Shown here: piece after piece, positions 16,033-26,216 of the stretch | How positions within the stretch are numbered: the first letter of the stretch is position 1 | How the letters are laid out: every line of letters starts with the position of its first letter | DNA from: Micromonospora sp. KC723 | Lineage (GTDB): Bacteria > Actinomycetota > Actinomycetes > Mycobacteriales > Micromonosporaceae | Length of the DNA: 40,740 bases | Assembly (NCBI RefSeq): GCF_004348595.1 | Contig: NZ_SMKD01000041.1 | Span: forward strand, 1 to 40,740 | Reading direction: 5' to 3' | The notes under the pieces: generated by a model | Told to the model about the DNA's origin: nothing | Databases searched by the model: none | Seen by the model: only the letters and a program-made list of their open reading frames with translations | Position numbers and translations under genes: made by a program

Positions 16033-17163
16033 TCAGGGGCGGGGGCCGGTCCAGTCCAGGCAGACCACCACGGCGTCGTCGATCAGGTCCCCGGCGACGA
16101 ACGCCCGCAGGTCCCCGATCAGCGAGCGGACGGCGTCCAGTGGCGCCGTCGGCCTGGTACGGCGCAGGAAGCGGTCCAGTGCGGTCTCCCCGTACCGGAC
16201 GTTGCCGCCGAGCGCGTCGACGACCCCGTCGCTGACCACGAAGAGCCGGTCACCCCGGCGCAGGTCGAACTGCTGCTCCCGGTAGTCGGTCCCGTCGAAC
16301 ATGCCGAGCGGGAACTGCTTCTCCAGCACCGGCTCGCTGACCTCGCCGTCGCGCAGCAACACCAGTCGGGGTGAGCCGGCGTCGACCACGGTCAACCGAC
16401 CGGAGGCGAGGTTCAGCTCCATCAGCAGGGTGGCGAGGTGTTGCTCACCCCGGTGCAGGGCGTAGACCGCCTGGTCGGCGAGGGCCGCCTGGTCGGCCAG
16501 GGCCAGCCCGCCCCGGCGCGCGTTGCGCAGCGCGTGGGTGGCCAGCGTGGTGAGCATCGCGGCGGCCACCCCCTCGCCGGTGCCGTTGACGGTGGACAGC
16601 CACACCCGGTGCCCGTCGTCGGACCAGTCGAAGCTGTCGCCGCGCACCGCGTACGCCGGCTCCAACTGCCCGGCCAGGCTGAACGACGGGCGGACCCGGC
16701 TGCGGCCGGGCAGCAGCTCCCACTGCATCTCGGCGGCGAGGGTGAGCCGGCGGGCCCGCCGGGCAGCCCGGTACAGGTCGGTGCCGGCGGAGACGGCGGC
16801 CAGTTCGTGCCCGAGCGCGGTGGCGATGGCGGTGAGCTGGTCGACGGCCTCCTGGTCCTGCGGTGCCGGGGTCAGCCGTAGCACCCCGCGTCGATCCCCG
16901 CGCATGCCGACCGGGAACCAGCCGGTGTCGCCCGCGAGGATCGGCTCCTGGTGGTCGAAGCAGCGCCAGGCGGGGTGGCCCGGCCCGGTGACCGGCTCCC
17001 CGTCCCTGATCGGCAGCAGCACGGACAGTCGGTAGTCGACCTGGTAGAGCTCGGTAGCGGTGATCGCGAAGTCGTTGGCCAGCTGGCTGGCCAGCCGGTC
17101 CAGCAGGAGGTCGACCGGCGCCTCGATCAGCACCTGTCGGGCCCGGTCGTCCGGTCCGCGCAT
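16033..17163 (-). CDS. SpoIIE/RsbU-type PP2C phosphatase with N-terminal sensory region
   Basis: 376 residues from ATG 17163 with AAGGAG upstream. Residues 1 to about 130 look like a degenerate GAF-type sensory region. The PP2C-type Ser/Thr phosphatase domain of the SpoIIE family follows, which normally dephosphorylates anti-anti-sigma factors. Seen motifs are RGDSFDW (Asp176, Asp179, metal-site motif GDxxD), VNGTGEGVAAAM (190s), QFPLGMFDG, LFVVSDGVVDALGG and LIDDAVVVCLDW. The Asp of the usual DxxGxG motif is Asn193 here, an oddity that may lower activity. It is divergent from a MarR gene with only 57 bases between, which suggests shared regulation. No anti-sigma partner is adjacent. Confidence 0.85.
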   Translation of the reverse strand: MRGPDDRARQVLIEAPVDLLLDRLASQLANDFAITATELYQVDYRLSVLLPIRDGEPVTGPGHPAWRCFDHQEPILAGDTGWFPVGMRGDRRGVLRLTPAPQDQEAVDQLTAIATALGHELAAVSAGTDLYRAARRARRLTLAAEMQWELLPGRSRVRPSFSLAGQLEPAYAVRGDSFDWSDDGHRVWLSTVNGTGEGVAAAMLTTLATHALRNARRGGLALADQAALADQAVYALHRGEQHLATLLMELNLASGRLTVVDAGSPRLVLLRDGEVSEPVLEKQFPLGMFDGTDYREQQFDLRRGDRLFVVSDGVVDALGGNVRYGETALDRFLRRTRPTAPLDAVRSLIGDLRAFVAGDLIDDAVVVCLDWTGPRP

Positions 17164-17204
17164 CGTCACTCCTTCTGACCCGGGCCGACGACCCGGCGTG
17201 GGGG

Positions 17205-17210
17205 TAGTCT
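17205..17210 (+). promoter_or_regulatory. -10 box for leaderless marR-type gene
   Basis: TAGTCT lies 10 bases before ATG 17221, with no ribosome binding site between, so the transcript probably begins at or next to the start codon. The same hexamer precedes the leaderless GTG at 32046. Confidence 0.45.
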
Positions 17211-17220
17211 CGGGCCCACC

Positions 17221-17781
17221 ATGGCCGATGACAGCGGTCTTCGCAGACCACACGTGAGTATGGCCGCCGAGCTCGATGCGGCGGCCGGCGCTCTCCTGTC
17301 CGTGTGGGAGGCGGCGCGGGAGGGGACGACCAGCCGGCTGTCCGGTGCCCAGCTGCGTGCGGTCATGGTGGTGGAGCGGCACGACGGGATCAACCTCCGC
17401 CGGCTCGCGGCCCTGCTGGACATGCTGCTCTCCTCGGCGAGCCGGCTCTGTGACCGCCTGGTCGCGGCCGGCATGCTGGAACGCGAGCCGGGCCGGCTGG
17501 ACCGGCGCGAGATCGCCCTGCACCTGACCCCGGAGGCGCGGCGGCTCCTCACCGAGCTGCGGCAGGATCGCCAGCGGCGGCTGGCCGAGGTGCTCTCCGA
17601 CATGAGCGTCGAGGGGCGGGAGGACCTGCTGCGCGGCATCCGCGAGTTCGACCGGGTGGCCCGGCGGCGGGAGGGGGCGGCGGAGCCGACCGCCGCACAG
17701 TCGGTGGTCGCGCCGCTCGTGCCCGAGTCGCTCGGCGGCCCGCCGTCGGCGACCCGCTCGGCCTGGGCCGCTCCGGCGTGA
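17221..17781 (+). CDS. MarR-family winged-helix regulator
   Basis: 186 residues. A MarR-type fold spans about 14-150: a dimerisation helix first, then a helix-turn-helix (INLRRLAALLDMLLSSASRL, about 57-76) and a wing (GMLEREPGRLDRREIALHLT). A C-terminal Pro/Ala-rich tail of about 35 residues follows. ATG 17221 has no ribosome binding site but a TAGTCT -10 box 10 bases upstream, fitting leaderless expression. It faces away from the SpoIIE phosphatase gene across 57 bases and may regulate it and itself; the effector is unknown. Confidence 0.85.
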   Translation: MADDSGLRRPHVSMAAELDAAAGALLSVWEAAREGTTSRLSGAQLRAVMVVERHDGINLRRLAALLDMLLSSASRLCDRLVAAGMLEREPGRLDRREIALHLTPEARRLLTELRQDRQRRLAEVLSDMSVEGREDLLRGIREFDRVARRREGAAEPTAAQSVVAPLVPESLGGPPSATRSAWAAPA

Positions 17782-17830
17782 CGCCGCTGCGGGTGCGCGG
17801 CGGCAGCCCGAGCGCCTGACTCCGCCCTGG

Positions 17831-19063
17831 TCACTCCCGGCGACCGAGCCAACCGGAGGGTCGGGCGACGATCCGACGGACCACCGCACCGGCGCCGCCG
17901 ACCACCGCCGACTCCGGACCGAGCGCGGCGGCGCGGACCGAGACGGGGGACCAGGCGGCGGTCAGCACCCGGGCGGTCAGTTCGGTGGCGACGGGCGGGC
18001 GCAGCCAGGGGGCCAGGGTCGCGTATCCGCCGCCGAGGACGACGGTGTCCAGGTCGAGCAGGTTCACCACGCCGGCCACGGCGACGCCGAGGGCGGTGCC
18101 GGCCGCGTGGAGCGCGGCGCGGGCCTGCGGGTCGCCCGCGCTGGCGAGGTCGGCCAGCCGCCGGGCGGCGGTGTCGGCCGGCAGGTCCGCGCCGGCAAGG
18201 CCGGCCGCGCCGAGGATGGCCTCCTGGCCGGCGTACGTCTCCAGGCAGCCCCGGCCGCCGCAGCGGCACCGCGGCCCGGCCGGGTCGACCGGTACGTGAC
18301 CCAGCTCGCCGCTCCAGCCTCGGGCGCCCCGGAAGAGCGCGCCGTCGAGGACGATCCCGGCACCGATGCCGATCTCACCGGAGACGTGCAGGAAGCTTGC
18401 CGTGCCCGGGACGGCGTGCAGCTCGCCGAGGGCGGCGAGGTTCGCCTCGTTGTCGACGGTCAGCGCCGGCACCCCGTCGACCGTGCCGGTGAGCGGCGGA
18501 TGGCCGGCGAGCAGGGCGGGGACGTCCACGTCGCGCCAGCCGAGGTTGGGAGCGAGCCGGACCAGCCCGTGGGCGTCGACGAGCCCCGGCACGGCCAGCG
18601 TGGCGCCGGCCAGGGTGAGCCCCAGCCGGTCGGCGGCGGCGCGGGCCCGGCCGGCCAGCTCGACCAGGCGGGCGAGCGCCTCGGTGGGGGAGAGTGGCCG
18701 CAGGTCGGCCCGGCGTACCTCGTGGTGGCGGACGGCTCCGGCGAGGTCGACGACGCAGGCGGCCAGGTAGTCGACGTTGATCTCCAGCCCGAGCCCGGCG
18801 GGCCCGTCGGCGGCGAGCCGCAGCCCTCGGGCGGGTCGCCCCGCGCCGGTACGCGGCTCCGGGTCGACCTCGGCGACCAGCCGGCCGGCGATCAGGTCGT
18901 CCACCACCGCGGAGACGGTGGCCCGGGTGAGGCCGGTGTCGGCGGCGATCGCCGCCCGTGACGGCGGGCGGTCGGCGGTGGCGATCCGCCCCAGCACCAC
19001 GGCGAGGTTGAGCTCGCGCAGGCTGCCCTGGCGGACCGCCCCGGCGATGTTGGCACTGGTCAC
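17831..19063 (-). CDS. xylR: ROK-family repressor, probable xylose regulator (XylR-like)
   Basis: 410 residues if begun at GTG 19063 (VTSANIAG). An ATG at 19090 would start inside the operator and core promoter and is less likely. An N-terminal winged helix-turn-helix (about residues 28-62, [20 protein letters not shown]) precedes a ROK sugar-kinase-like domain with [40 protein letters not shown] and the zinc motif [12 protein letters not shown], ending near [12 protein letters not shown]. Such proteins bind xylose or a related sugar and release DNA. It lies divergent from xylA-xylB over a shared palindrome, so control of xylose catabolism is a strong inference. The -10-like CATTGT ends 6 bases before GTG 19063, fitting a leaderless transcript. 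Confidence 0.88.
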   Translation of the reverse strand: MTSANIAGAVRQGSLRELNLAVVLGRIATADRPPSRAAIAADTGLTRATVSAVVDDLIAGRLVAEVDPEPRTGAGRPARGLRLAADGPAGLGLEINVDYLAACVVDLAGAVRHHEVRRADLRPLSPTEALARLVELAGRARAAADRLGLTLAGATLAVPGLVDAHGLVRLAPNLGWRDVDVPALLAGHPPLTGTVDGVPALTVDNEANLAALGELHAVPGTASFLHVSGEIGIGAGIVLDGALFRGARGWSGELGHVPVDPAGPRCRCGGRGCLETYAGQEAILGAAGLAGADLPADTAARRLADLASAGDPQARAALHAAGTALGVAVAGVVNLLDLDTVVLGGGYATLAPWLRPPVATELTARVLTAAWSPVSVRAAALGPESAVVGGAGAVVRRIVARPSGWLGRRE

Positions 19064-19066
19064 CGC

Positions 19067-19099
19067 TTGACAATGCCACACCGTCCCCATTTAATTCAA
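19067..19099. promoter_or_regulatory. Back-to-back overlapping promoters of xylA (+) and the ROK gene (-)
   Basis: Plus strand: TTGACA (19067-19072), 17-base spacer, TTTAAT (19090-19095), a near-consensus sigma-70 promoter for xylA. Minus strand: TTGAAT (complement of 19094-19099), 18-base spacer, CATTGT (complement of 19070-19075), then 6 bases to GTG 19063. Each -35 overlaps the other promoter's -10, so the two cannot be occupied by polymerase together. Confidence 0.65.
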
Positions 19100-19112
19100 C
19101 CACTGAACAAAT
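19089..19112. promoter_or_regulatory. Palindromic operator for the ROK/XylR repressor
   Basis: ATTTAATTCA (19089-19098) and TGAACAAAT (19104-19112) form an imperfect inverted repeat around ACCAC. A further arm pair, CCACT (19100-19104) and AGTGG (19113-19117), overlaps it. The element covers the xylA -10 and the start of its transcript, and the -35 of the ROK gene, so a repressor bound here would block both. Confidence 0.6.
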
Positions 19113-19143
19113 AGTGGACGACACCACCAGCCGGAGGTCTGCC

Positions 19144-20331
19144 ATGGCACCCCGCCCCACCCCCGCCGACAAGTTCTCCTTCGGGCTCTGGACCGTGGGC
19201 TGGCCGGCCCGCGATCCGTTCGGCGACGCCACCCGGGCCGCGCTGGACCCGGTCGAGGCGGTGCACCGCCTCGCCGAGCTGGGCGCGTACGGCATCACCT
19301 TCCACGACGACGACCTGGTGCCCTTCGGCTCGGACGCCGCCACCCGCGACGCCCACCTGACCCGCTTCCGCAAGGCCCTCGACGAGACCGGTCTGGTCGT
19401 CCCGATGGTCACCACCAACCTCTTCAACCACCCGGTGTTCAAGGACGGCGGTTTCACCAGCAACGACCGCGACGTCCGGCGGTACGCGCTGCGCAAGGTG
19501 CTGCGGAACGTCGACCTCGCCGCCGAGCTGGGCGCCCGTACCTTCGTCATGTGGGGCGGCCGGGAGGGCGCCGAGTACGACCTGGCCAAGGACGTGCGCG
19601 CCGCGCTGGACCGCTACCGGGAGGGCGTCGACCTGCTCTGCCAGTACGTCATCGACTCCGGGTACGATTTGCGCTTCGCCATCGAGCCGAAGCCGAACGA
19701 GCCGCGTGGCGACATCCTGCTGCCCACCATCGGTCACGCGCTGGGCTTCATCTCCACCCTCGCCCATCCCGAGCTGGTCGGCCTGAACCCCGAGGTCGGC
19801 CACGAGCAGATGGCCGGGCTGAACTTCGCCCACGGCATCGCGCAGGCGCTCTGGCAGGGCAAGCTGTTCCACATCGACCTCAACGGCCAGCGCGGCATCA
19901 AGTACGACCAGGACCTGGTCTTCGGCCACGGCGACCTGCTCAACGCGTTCGCCCTGGTCGACCTGCTGGAGCACGGCGGTCCCGACGGCGGCCCGGCGTA
20001 CGACGGCCCCCGGCACTTCGACTACAAGCCCTCCCGCACCGAGGACTTCTCCGGCGTGTGGGCCTCGGCCGAGGCGAACATGCGCACCTACCTGCTGCTC
20101 AAGGAGCGGGCCGCCGCCTTCCGGGCCGATCCGGAGGTCGCCGAGGCGCTCGCGGCCAGCCAGGTCGGCGACCTGGCCACCCCCACCCTGGCCCCGGGCG
20201 AGAGCTACGCCGACCTGCTCGCCGACCGGTCCGCCTTCGAGGACTTCGACGTCGACGCGGCCGGCGCGAAGGGCTTCGGTTTCGTGCGGCTCAACCAGCT
20301 CGCCGTCGAGCACCTGCTCGGCGCGCGCTGA
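19144..20331 (+). CDS. xylA: Xylose isomerase
   Basis: 395 residues. It converts D-xylose to D-xylulose (and glucose to fructose) with two divalent metals. It is a class I actinobacterial enzyme: the active-site residues fall at the same numbers I recall for Streptomyces, namely His54 and Asp57 (FHDDD), Glu181 and Lys183 (IEPKPNEP), Glu217 and His220 (NPEVGHEQM), Asp245 (FHIDLNGQ), and Asp255 and Asp257 (KYDQDLVFG). [11 protein letters not shown] supplies a last metal ligand near 293. The start ATG 19144 follows CCGGAGGT. It is the first gene of a two-gene operon with xylB (11-base gap) and lies under the ROK operator. Confidence 0.98.
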   Translation: MAPRPTPADKFSFGLWTVGWPARDPFGDATRAALDPVEAVHRLAELGAYGITFHDDDLVPFGSDAATRDAHLTRFRKALDETGLVVPMVTTNLFNHPVFKDGGFTSNDRDVRRYALRKVLRNVDLAAELGARTFVMWGGREGAEYDLAKDVRAALDRYREGVDLLCQYVIDSGYDLRFAIEPKPNEPRGDILLPTIGHALGFISTLAHPELVGLNPEVGHEQMAGLNFAHGIAQALWQGKLFHIDLNGQRGIKYDQDLVFGHGDLLNAFALVDLLEHGGPDGGPAYDGPRHFDYKPSRTEDFSGVWASAEANMRTYLLLKERAAAFRADPEVAEALAASQVGDLATPTLAPGESYADLLADRSAFEDFDVDAAGAKGFGFVRLNQLAVEHLLGAR

Positions 20332-20342
20332 GGCGGGCCACC

Positions 20343-21800
20343 ATGCCGCTCGTCGCCGGCGTCGACTCGTCGACCCAGTCCTGCAAGGTCGTCATCCGGG
20401 ACGCGGAGACCGGCGCCCTCATCCGGCAGGGCCGGGCGCCGCACCCGGACGGCACCGAGGTCCACCCCGACGCCTGGTGGGACGCCCTACGGGCGGCGGT
20501 CGACGCCGCCGGTGGGTTGGCCGACGTCGCGGCCGTCTCGGTCGCCGGCCAGCAGCACGGGATGGTCTGCCTGGACGAGTCGGGCCAGGTGGTCCGGCCG
20601 GCGCTGCTGTGGAACGACACCCGGTCCGCCGGGGCCGCCGCCGACCTGATCGCCGAGGCCGGCGGCGGGGAGCCGGGCCGGCGGTTCTGGGCGGACGCGG
20701 TCGGGCTGGTTCCGGTGGCCAGCTTCACCGCCACCAAGCTGCGCTGGCTCGCCCGGCACGAGCCGGCGAACGCGGCCCGGGTGGCGGCGGTCTGCCTGCC
20801 GCACGACTGGCTCACCTGGCGGCTGGCCGGCGCCCCCGGTCTGACCGCGCTGCGCACGGACCGGGGCGACGCCAGCGGTACCGGCTACTGGTCGCCCCGC
20901 ACCGGCGAGTACCGGCTGGACCTGCTGGAACGGGCCTTCGGTCGGGTGCCACGGGTGCCGGCCGTGCTCGGCCCGGCGGAGGTCGCCGGCGAGCTGGACC
21001 GGAGCGTGTTCGCCGACCCGGCGGGCAGGTCCGGCGCGGAGGCGGTGCTGCTCGGCCCCGGCACCGGGGACAACGCCGCCGCCGCGCTCGGCGTCGGGGC
21101 CGGCCCCGGTGACGTGGTCGTCTCCCTCGGCACCTCGGGGACGGTCTTCGCGGTCTCCGACGTCCCGGCCGCCGACGTAGCCGGTGCGGTCGCCGGCTTC
21201 GCCGACGCCACCGGCCGATTCCTGCCGCTGGTCTGCACGCTCAACGCCGCCCGGGTGCTGGACGCCGCCGCGACGATGCTCGGCGTCGACCTCGACACCC
21301 TCTCCGAGCTGGCGTTGTCCGCCGCGCCCGGCGCGGACGGCCTGGTGCTGGTTCCCTACCTGGAGGGGGAGCGGACCCCGGACCGGCCGCTGGCCACCGG
21401 GGCGGTGCACGGGCTCACCCTGCGCACCGCCGCCCCGGCGCACCTGGCCCGGGCCGCCGTCGAGGGCATGCTCTGCGCGCTCGCCGACGGCTTGGACGCC
21501 CTGCTGGCGCAGGGGGCCCGGGCCGATCGGATCATCCTGGTCGGCGGGGGTGCCCGGTCGGCGGCGGTGCGCCGGATCGCCCCGCAGGTCTTCGGCCGGC
21601 CGGTGGTCGTGCCGCCGCCCGGCGAGTACGTCGCCGACGGGGCCGCCCGTCAGGCCGCCTGGGTCGCCCTGGGTGGCGCGACACCGCCCGAGTGGTCGGT
21701 CTCCGGTCTGGCCGAGTTCGCCGCCGAGCCGGTGCCCGCCGTCCGGGAAGGGTACGCCCGGGCCCGCGACCAGGTCGTCGACCGGGTTCCGCCGGCGTAG
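20343..21800 (+). CDS. xylB: Xylulokinase (FGGY family)
   Basis: 485 residues. It phosphorylates D-xylulose to xylulose 5-phosphate for the pentose phosphate pathway. FGGY signatures are the N-terminal [34 protein letters not shown], catalytic Asp243 in [12 protein letters not shown], the [10 protein letters not shown] phosphate loop and [15 protein letters not shown] near the C-terminus. The length is normal. It begins 11 bases after xylA with GAGGCGGG as ribosome binding site. No xylose transporter is in the operon, although an MFS carrier follows. Confidence 0.96.
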   Translation: MPLVAGVDSSTQSCKVVIRDAETGALIRQGRAPHPDGTEVHPDAWWDALRAAVDAAGGLADVAAVSVAGQQHGMVCLDESGQVVRPALLWNDTRSAGAAADLIAEAGGGEPGRRFWADAVGLVPVASFTATKLRWLARHEPANAARVAAVCLPHDWLTWRLAGAPGLTALRTDRGDASGTGYWSPRTGEYRLDLLERAFGRVPRVPAVLGPAEVAGELDRSVFADPAGRSGAEAVLLGPGTGDNAAAALGVGAGPGDVVVSLGTSGTVFAVSDVPAADVAGAVAGFADATGRFLPLVCTLNAARVLDAAATMLGVDLDTLSELALSAAPGADGLVLVPYLEGERTPDRPLATGAVHGLTLRTAAPAHLARAAVEGMLCALADGLDALLAQGARADRIILVGGGARSAAVRRIAPQVFGRPVVVPPPGEYVADGAARQAAWVALGGATPPEWSVSGLAEFAAEPVPAVREGYARARDQVVDRVPPA

Positions 21801-21818
21801 CCGTCGGGTGGACGCGGG

Positions 21819-21842
21819 CCCGGTCACCGGGTCGTGACCCGG
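21819..21842 (+). terminator. Two overlapping hairpins between xylB and the MFS gene
   Basis: CCCGGTCACCGGG (21819-21831) and CCGGGTCGTGACCCGG (21827-21842) share bases, so only one can form at a time. They lie just before the MFS start and may terminate xylAB transcription. Confidence 0.4.
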
Positions 21843-21861
21843 ACCTGGTTTGCTGCCGGTC

Positions 21862-23274
21862 ATGGCTGGTACCAGGATCTCCCGGCGCGGGAACGCGGCA
21901 CACCGGTCCTACAGCGTGGTGGTGTTCGTGGTGCTCGCCTCGCTGGACAACGTGGCGATCGGCCTGGTGCCGCCGCTGTACGGGCCGATCTCCAGCGCGT
22001 TGGGTGTGCCACAGGGCCTGCTCGGGCTGGTCACCGCGGCGAGCTTCCTGGTCAGCGCGGTGGCGGCGGTGGTCTGGGCGTACGTGGGCGACCGGGCGGA
22101 CCGTAAGCCGTTGCTCATGCTCGGCACGCTGGTCTGGGCCGCCGGCACCGGCGGCAGCGCTCTCGCCCCGAACTATCCGGCGTTCCTGGCCGCCCAGCTA
22201 CTGGCCGCGGTCGGGTTGGGCGCGGTCGGTTCGGTGGGGTTCTCCGTGGTCACCGACCTGATCTCACCGCGTCGTCGGGGGCTGGTGATGAGCTTCTGGG
22301 GGCTGTCGCAGGGGGTGGGCACGCTGGCCGGGACCCTCACCGGCGGCATCGTCGGCAGCACCGACTGGCGACGCCCGTTCCTGGCGGTCACCGTGGTCGG
22401 CGTGGCGGCCACCGTCGCCTACCTGTTCACCTACGACGTGCGGCGGGGGCAGAGCGAACCGGAGCTGGCCCGGGCGATCGACGCCGGTGCCGACTACGAC
22501 TACCGGATCAGCCGGGCCGACCTGCCCCGGATCCTGGCCCGGCGGACCAATCGCTGGCTGGTCCTGCAGGGGCTGACCGCGCAGGCGGCGTTCGGATCGC
22601 TGGTCTGGCTGCCGGTGCTCTTCACCGAGCGAGCCCGGGACCAGGGCTACTCGCCGGCCACCGCGGTGCTGGTGGGCAGCGTCTTCGCCACCCTCTTCCA
22701 GCTCGGCGGGGTGCTGTCGATCGTCGGTGGAGTCGCCGGCGACGCGCTGCAACGGCGTACGCCCCGGGGGCGGGCCCTGGTCGCGGCGGTGGGCGTGCTC
22801 GCGGCCCTGCCGTTCTACCTGGTCCTGTTCCTGGTGCCGATCCGGATCGACGTGCCGGACGGTGGCGGTTCCGGGGCCGTGGTGGGCGCCGTGCTGGCCA
22901 GCGTGCTGACCGAGCCGACGGTCGGGCTGAGTCTGCTCACCGCCGTCGTGGCGCTGGCCCTGACCTCGGCGAACTCGCCGAACTGGTTCGCCCTGATAGC
23001 CGACGTCAATCCGCCGGAGCACCGCGGCACGGTCTACAGCCTGGGCAATCTGGTCAACGGGATCGGCCGGGCGGCCGGCAACGCGCTGGTCGGGGTGGCC
23101 TTCCACGGACTGCGGGCGGCGTTCCCGCCGCCGCTGAACTACGCCGTCGGGTTGGCCGTCTTCCAGCTCTTCTTCATCCCCACCGGGCTGATGTACTGGC
23201 TCGCCTCCCGTACCTCACCCGGGGACATCCGGTCGGTGCGCGACCTGCTGCACACCCGCGCCGACCGTCTGTGA
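21862..23274 (+). CDS. Major facilitator superfamily transporter
   Basis: 470 residues from ATG 21862; an in-frame TTG at 21850 is less likely. About 12 membrane helices are present. The classical loop motif (GDRADRKPLLM) follows helix 2, and helix 4-5 residues (GFSVVTDLISPRRRGLVMSF) resemble spinster-like or aromatic/sugar carriers. A conserved ANSPNWFALIADVNPPEHRG loop precedes the last helices. The hexamer TTTGCT (21849-21854) ends 7 bases before the ATG and there is no ribosome binding site, so translation may be leaderless. Its place after xylAB suggests, but does not prove, a sugar or sugar-product substrate. Confidence 0.85.
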   Translation: MAGTRISRRGNAAHRSYSVVVFVVLASLDNVAIGLVPPLYGPISSALGVPQGLLGLVTAASFLVSAVAAVVWAYVGDRADRKPLLMLGTLVWAAGTGGSALAPNYPAFLAAQLLAAVGLGAVGSVGFSVVTDLISPRRRGLVMSFWGLSQGVGTLAGTLTGGIVGSTDWRRPFLAVTVVGVAATVAYLFTYDVRRGQSEPELARAIDAGADYDYRISRADLPRILARRTNRWLVLQGLTAQAAFGSLVWLPVLFTERARDQGYSPATAVLVGSVFATLFQLGGVLSIVGGVAGDALQRRTPRGRALVAAVGVLAALPFYLVLFLVPIRIDVPDGGGSGAVVGAVLASVLTEPTVGLSLLTAVVALALTSANSPNWFALIADVNPPEHRGTVYSLGNLVNGIGRAAGNALVGVAFHGLRAAFPPPLNYAVGLAVFQLFFIPTGLMYWLASRTSPGDIRSVRDLLHTRADRL

Positions 23275-23383
23275 GCCCGACCGATCCCCGGCCGACCGTC
23301 GCGCCTCGCGTCGATCACGAGGTTGGCGACGGCGGCCGGGACGGCCATGCCTGGCGCCGAGAGGGGCGGTGGGCGGAGCCGGG

Positions 23384-25054
<1,671 letters not shown>

Positions 25055-25096
25055 AGCGTGCTCCCTGTGTCGAGCCGTGGGTGGGGTCGATTCCGT

Positions 25097-26152
25097 TCAG
25101 TGTGCCCGCGGCGGCGCGGTCGATGCCCGCACCACCAGCCGAGTGGGCAGGATCACCGGGCGGGTCGCGGCGTCGCCGCCGGCGCCCGGCGGGGGCACCG
25201 GTCCCGGGTCCGGCTCGGCAGCGAGCGGGTCGAGCAGCAGCCGGGTGGCGAGCCGGCCCTGCTCGGCGGCGGGCTGGGCGATGGTGCTCAACCCCAGCAC
25301 GCCGGCCAGGTCGTGGTCGTCGACGCCGATCACGCTGACGTCCTGCGGGACCCGCAGGCCGGCGTCGCGCAGCGCCCTGATCGCGCCCATCGCCATCTCG
25401 TCGCAGGCGGCGAAGATCGCGGTGGGTGGCTCACCCCGGGCGAGCAACTCGGCGGCGGCCCGGGCGCCGCCCTCGATGGTGAACCGGGACTCGATGTCCA
25501 GGCTCGGGTCCGGTGTGATGCCCGCGGCGCGTAGCGCCGCCCGGTAGCCGCGGCGGCGGTCCAGGTGGGTGGTGAAGGCGAGTTCGTCGTCCGGGTCACC
25601 GGAGATGTGCGCGATCCGGCGGTGCCCGAGGTCGAGCAGGTGTCGGGTGGCGGTGCGGGCGGCGGCCACGTCGTCGATGCGGACGCAGGGCCAGCCCGGC
25701 ACCCGGCTGCCGGAGCTGATGGTGATCCCGGGCAGGTCCAGCTGGGTCAGCGCGGTCAGTTCGGCCGGCCGCAGCGGCGTGGCGACCAGCATGACGGCGT
25801 CCACCCGCTTGTGTAGGTTGGCGGTGCGCAGTACCCGTTGGCGGACCTGCTCGCGGCCGCCCAGGTTGTACAGCAGCAGGTCGTAGCCGGCCTCGTGGAG
25901 GAACTCCTCGACCGCCTCGACGACGGTGGCGAAGAACCACCGGGTGATCCGGGGGACCACCACGGCCACGGTTCCGGTCCGACCGCCGGCCAGCCGGGAG
26001 GCGCTCGGCGAGACCGCGTACTCCAGCTGCTCGGCGGCGGCGAGCACCCGCAGGCGCGTGGTGGCGGAGACCGTCGGCAGCCCGCGGAGCGCCCGGGAGA
26101 CGGTGGCGGTCGAGACCCCGGCGAGTCGGGCGACGTCATCAATCCTGGTCAT
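25097..26152 (-). CDS. LacI-family repressor of the alpha-glucoside locus
   Basis: 351 residues. The helix-turn-helix is at residues 4-23 (IDDVARLAGVSTATVSRALR), then the hinge helix (SPSASRLAGGRTGTVAVVVP) and a periplasmic-binding-like sugar domain (GYRAALRAAG, AIFAACDEMAMGAIRALRDA, VSVIGVDDHDLAGVL). TAGGGA precedes ATG 26152. It is placed between aglG and the GH13 gene on the same strand. The locus has one clear LacI-type operator, in front of aglE (29710-29723), which this protein most likely binds. A strong hairpin separates it from aglG. In relatives the inducer is an alpha-glucoside such as maltose, trehalose or sucrose; which applies here is unknown. Confidence 0.92.
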   Translation of the reverse strand: MTRIDDVARLAGVSTATVSRALRGLPTVSATTRLRVLAAAEQLEYAVSPSASRLAGGRTGTVAVVVPRITRWFFATVVEAVEEFLHEAGYDLLLYNLGGREQVRQRVLRTANLHKRVDAVMLVATPLRPAELTALTQLDLPGITISSGSRVPGWPCVRIDDVAAARTATRHLLDLGHRRIAHISGDPDDELAFTTHLDRRRGYRAALRAAGITPDPSLDIESRFTIEGGARAAAELLARGEPPTAIFAACDEMAMGAIRALRDAGLRVPQDVSVIGVDDHDLAGVLGLSTIAQPAAEQGRLATRLLLDPLAAEPDPGPVPPPGAGGDAATRPVILPTRLVVRASTAPPRAH

Positions 26153-26176
26153 GGTGTTTCCCTACGTCACGACGGC

Positions 26177-26210
26177 ACCGCCGCCGCCCGGCACGACGGG
26201 CGGCGGCGGT
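26177..26210 (-). terminator. Hairpin between aglG and lacI
   Basis: ACCGCCGCCGCCCG (26177-26190) pairs perfectly with CGGGCGGCGGCGGT (26197-26210) around GCACGA. It lies 7 bases beyond the aglG stop and may end or attenuate transcription before lacI. Confidence 0.75.
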
Positions 26211-26216
26211 CCGACG

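Noticed and set aside
19088..19090. ATG 19090 as start of the ROK repressor
   Set aside because: It lies inside the operator and between the -35 and -10 of the gene's own best promoter, and has no ribosome binding site.
19096..20313. Antisense open frame over xylA with a start near the xyl operator
   Set aside because: No ribosome binding site, low-complexity translation, and it covers a fully conserved enzyme gene on the other strand.
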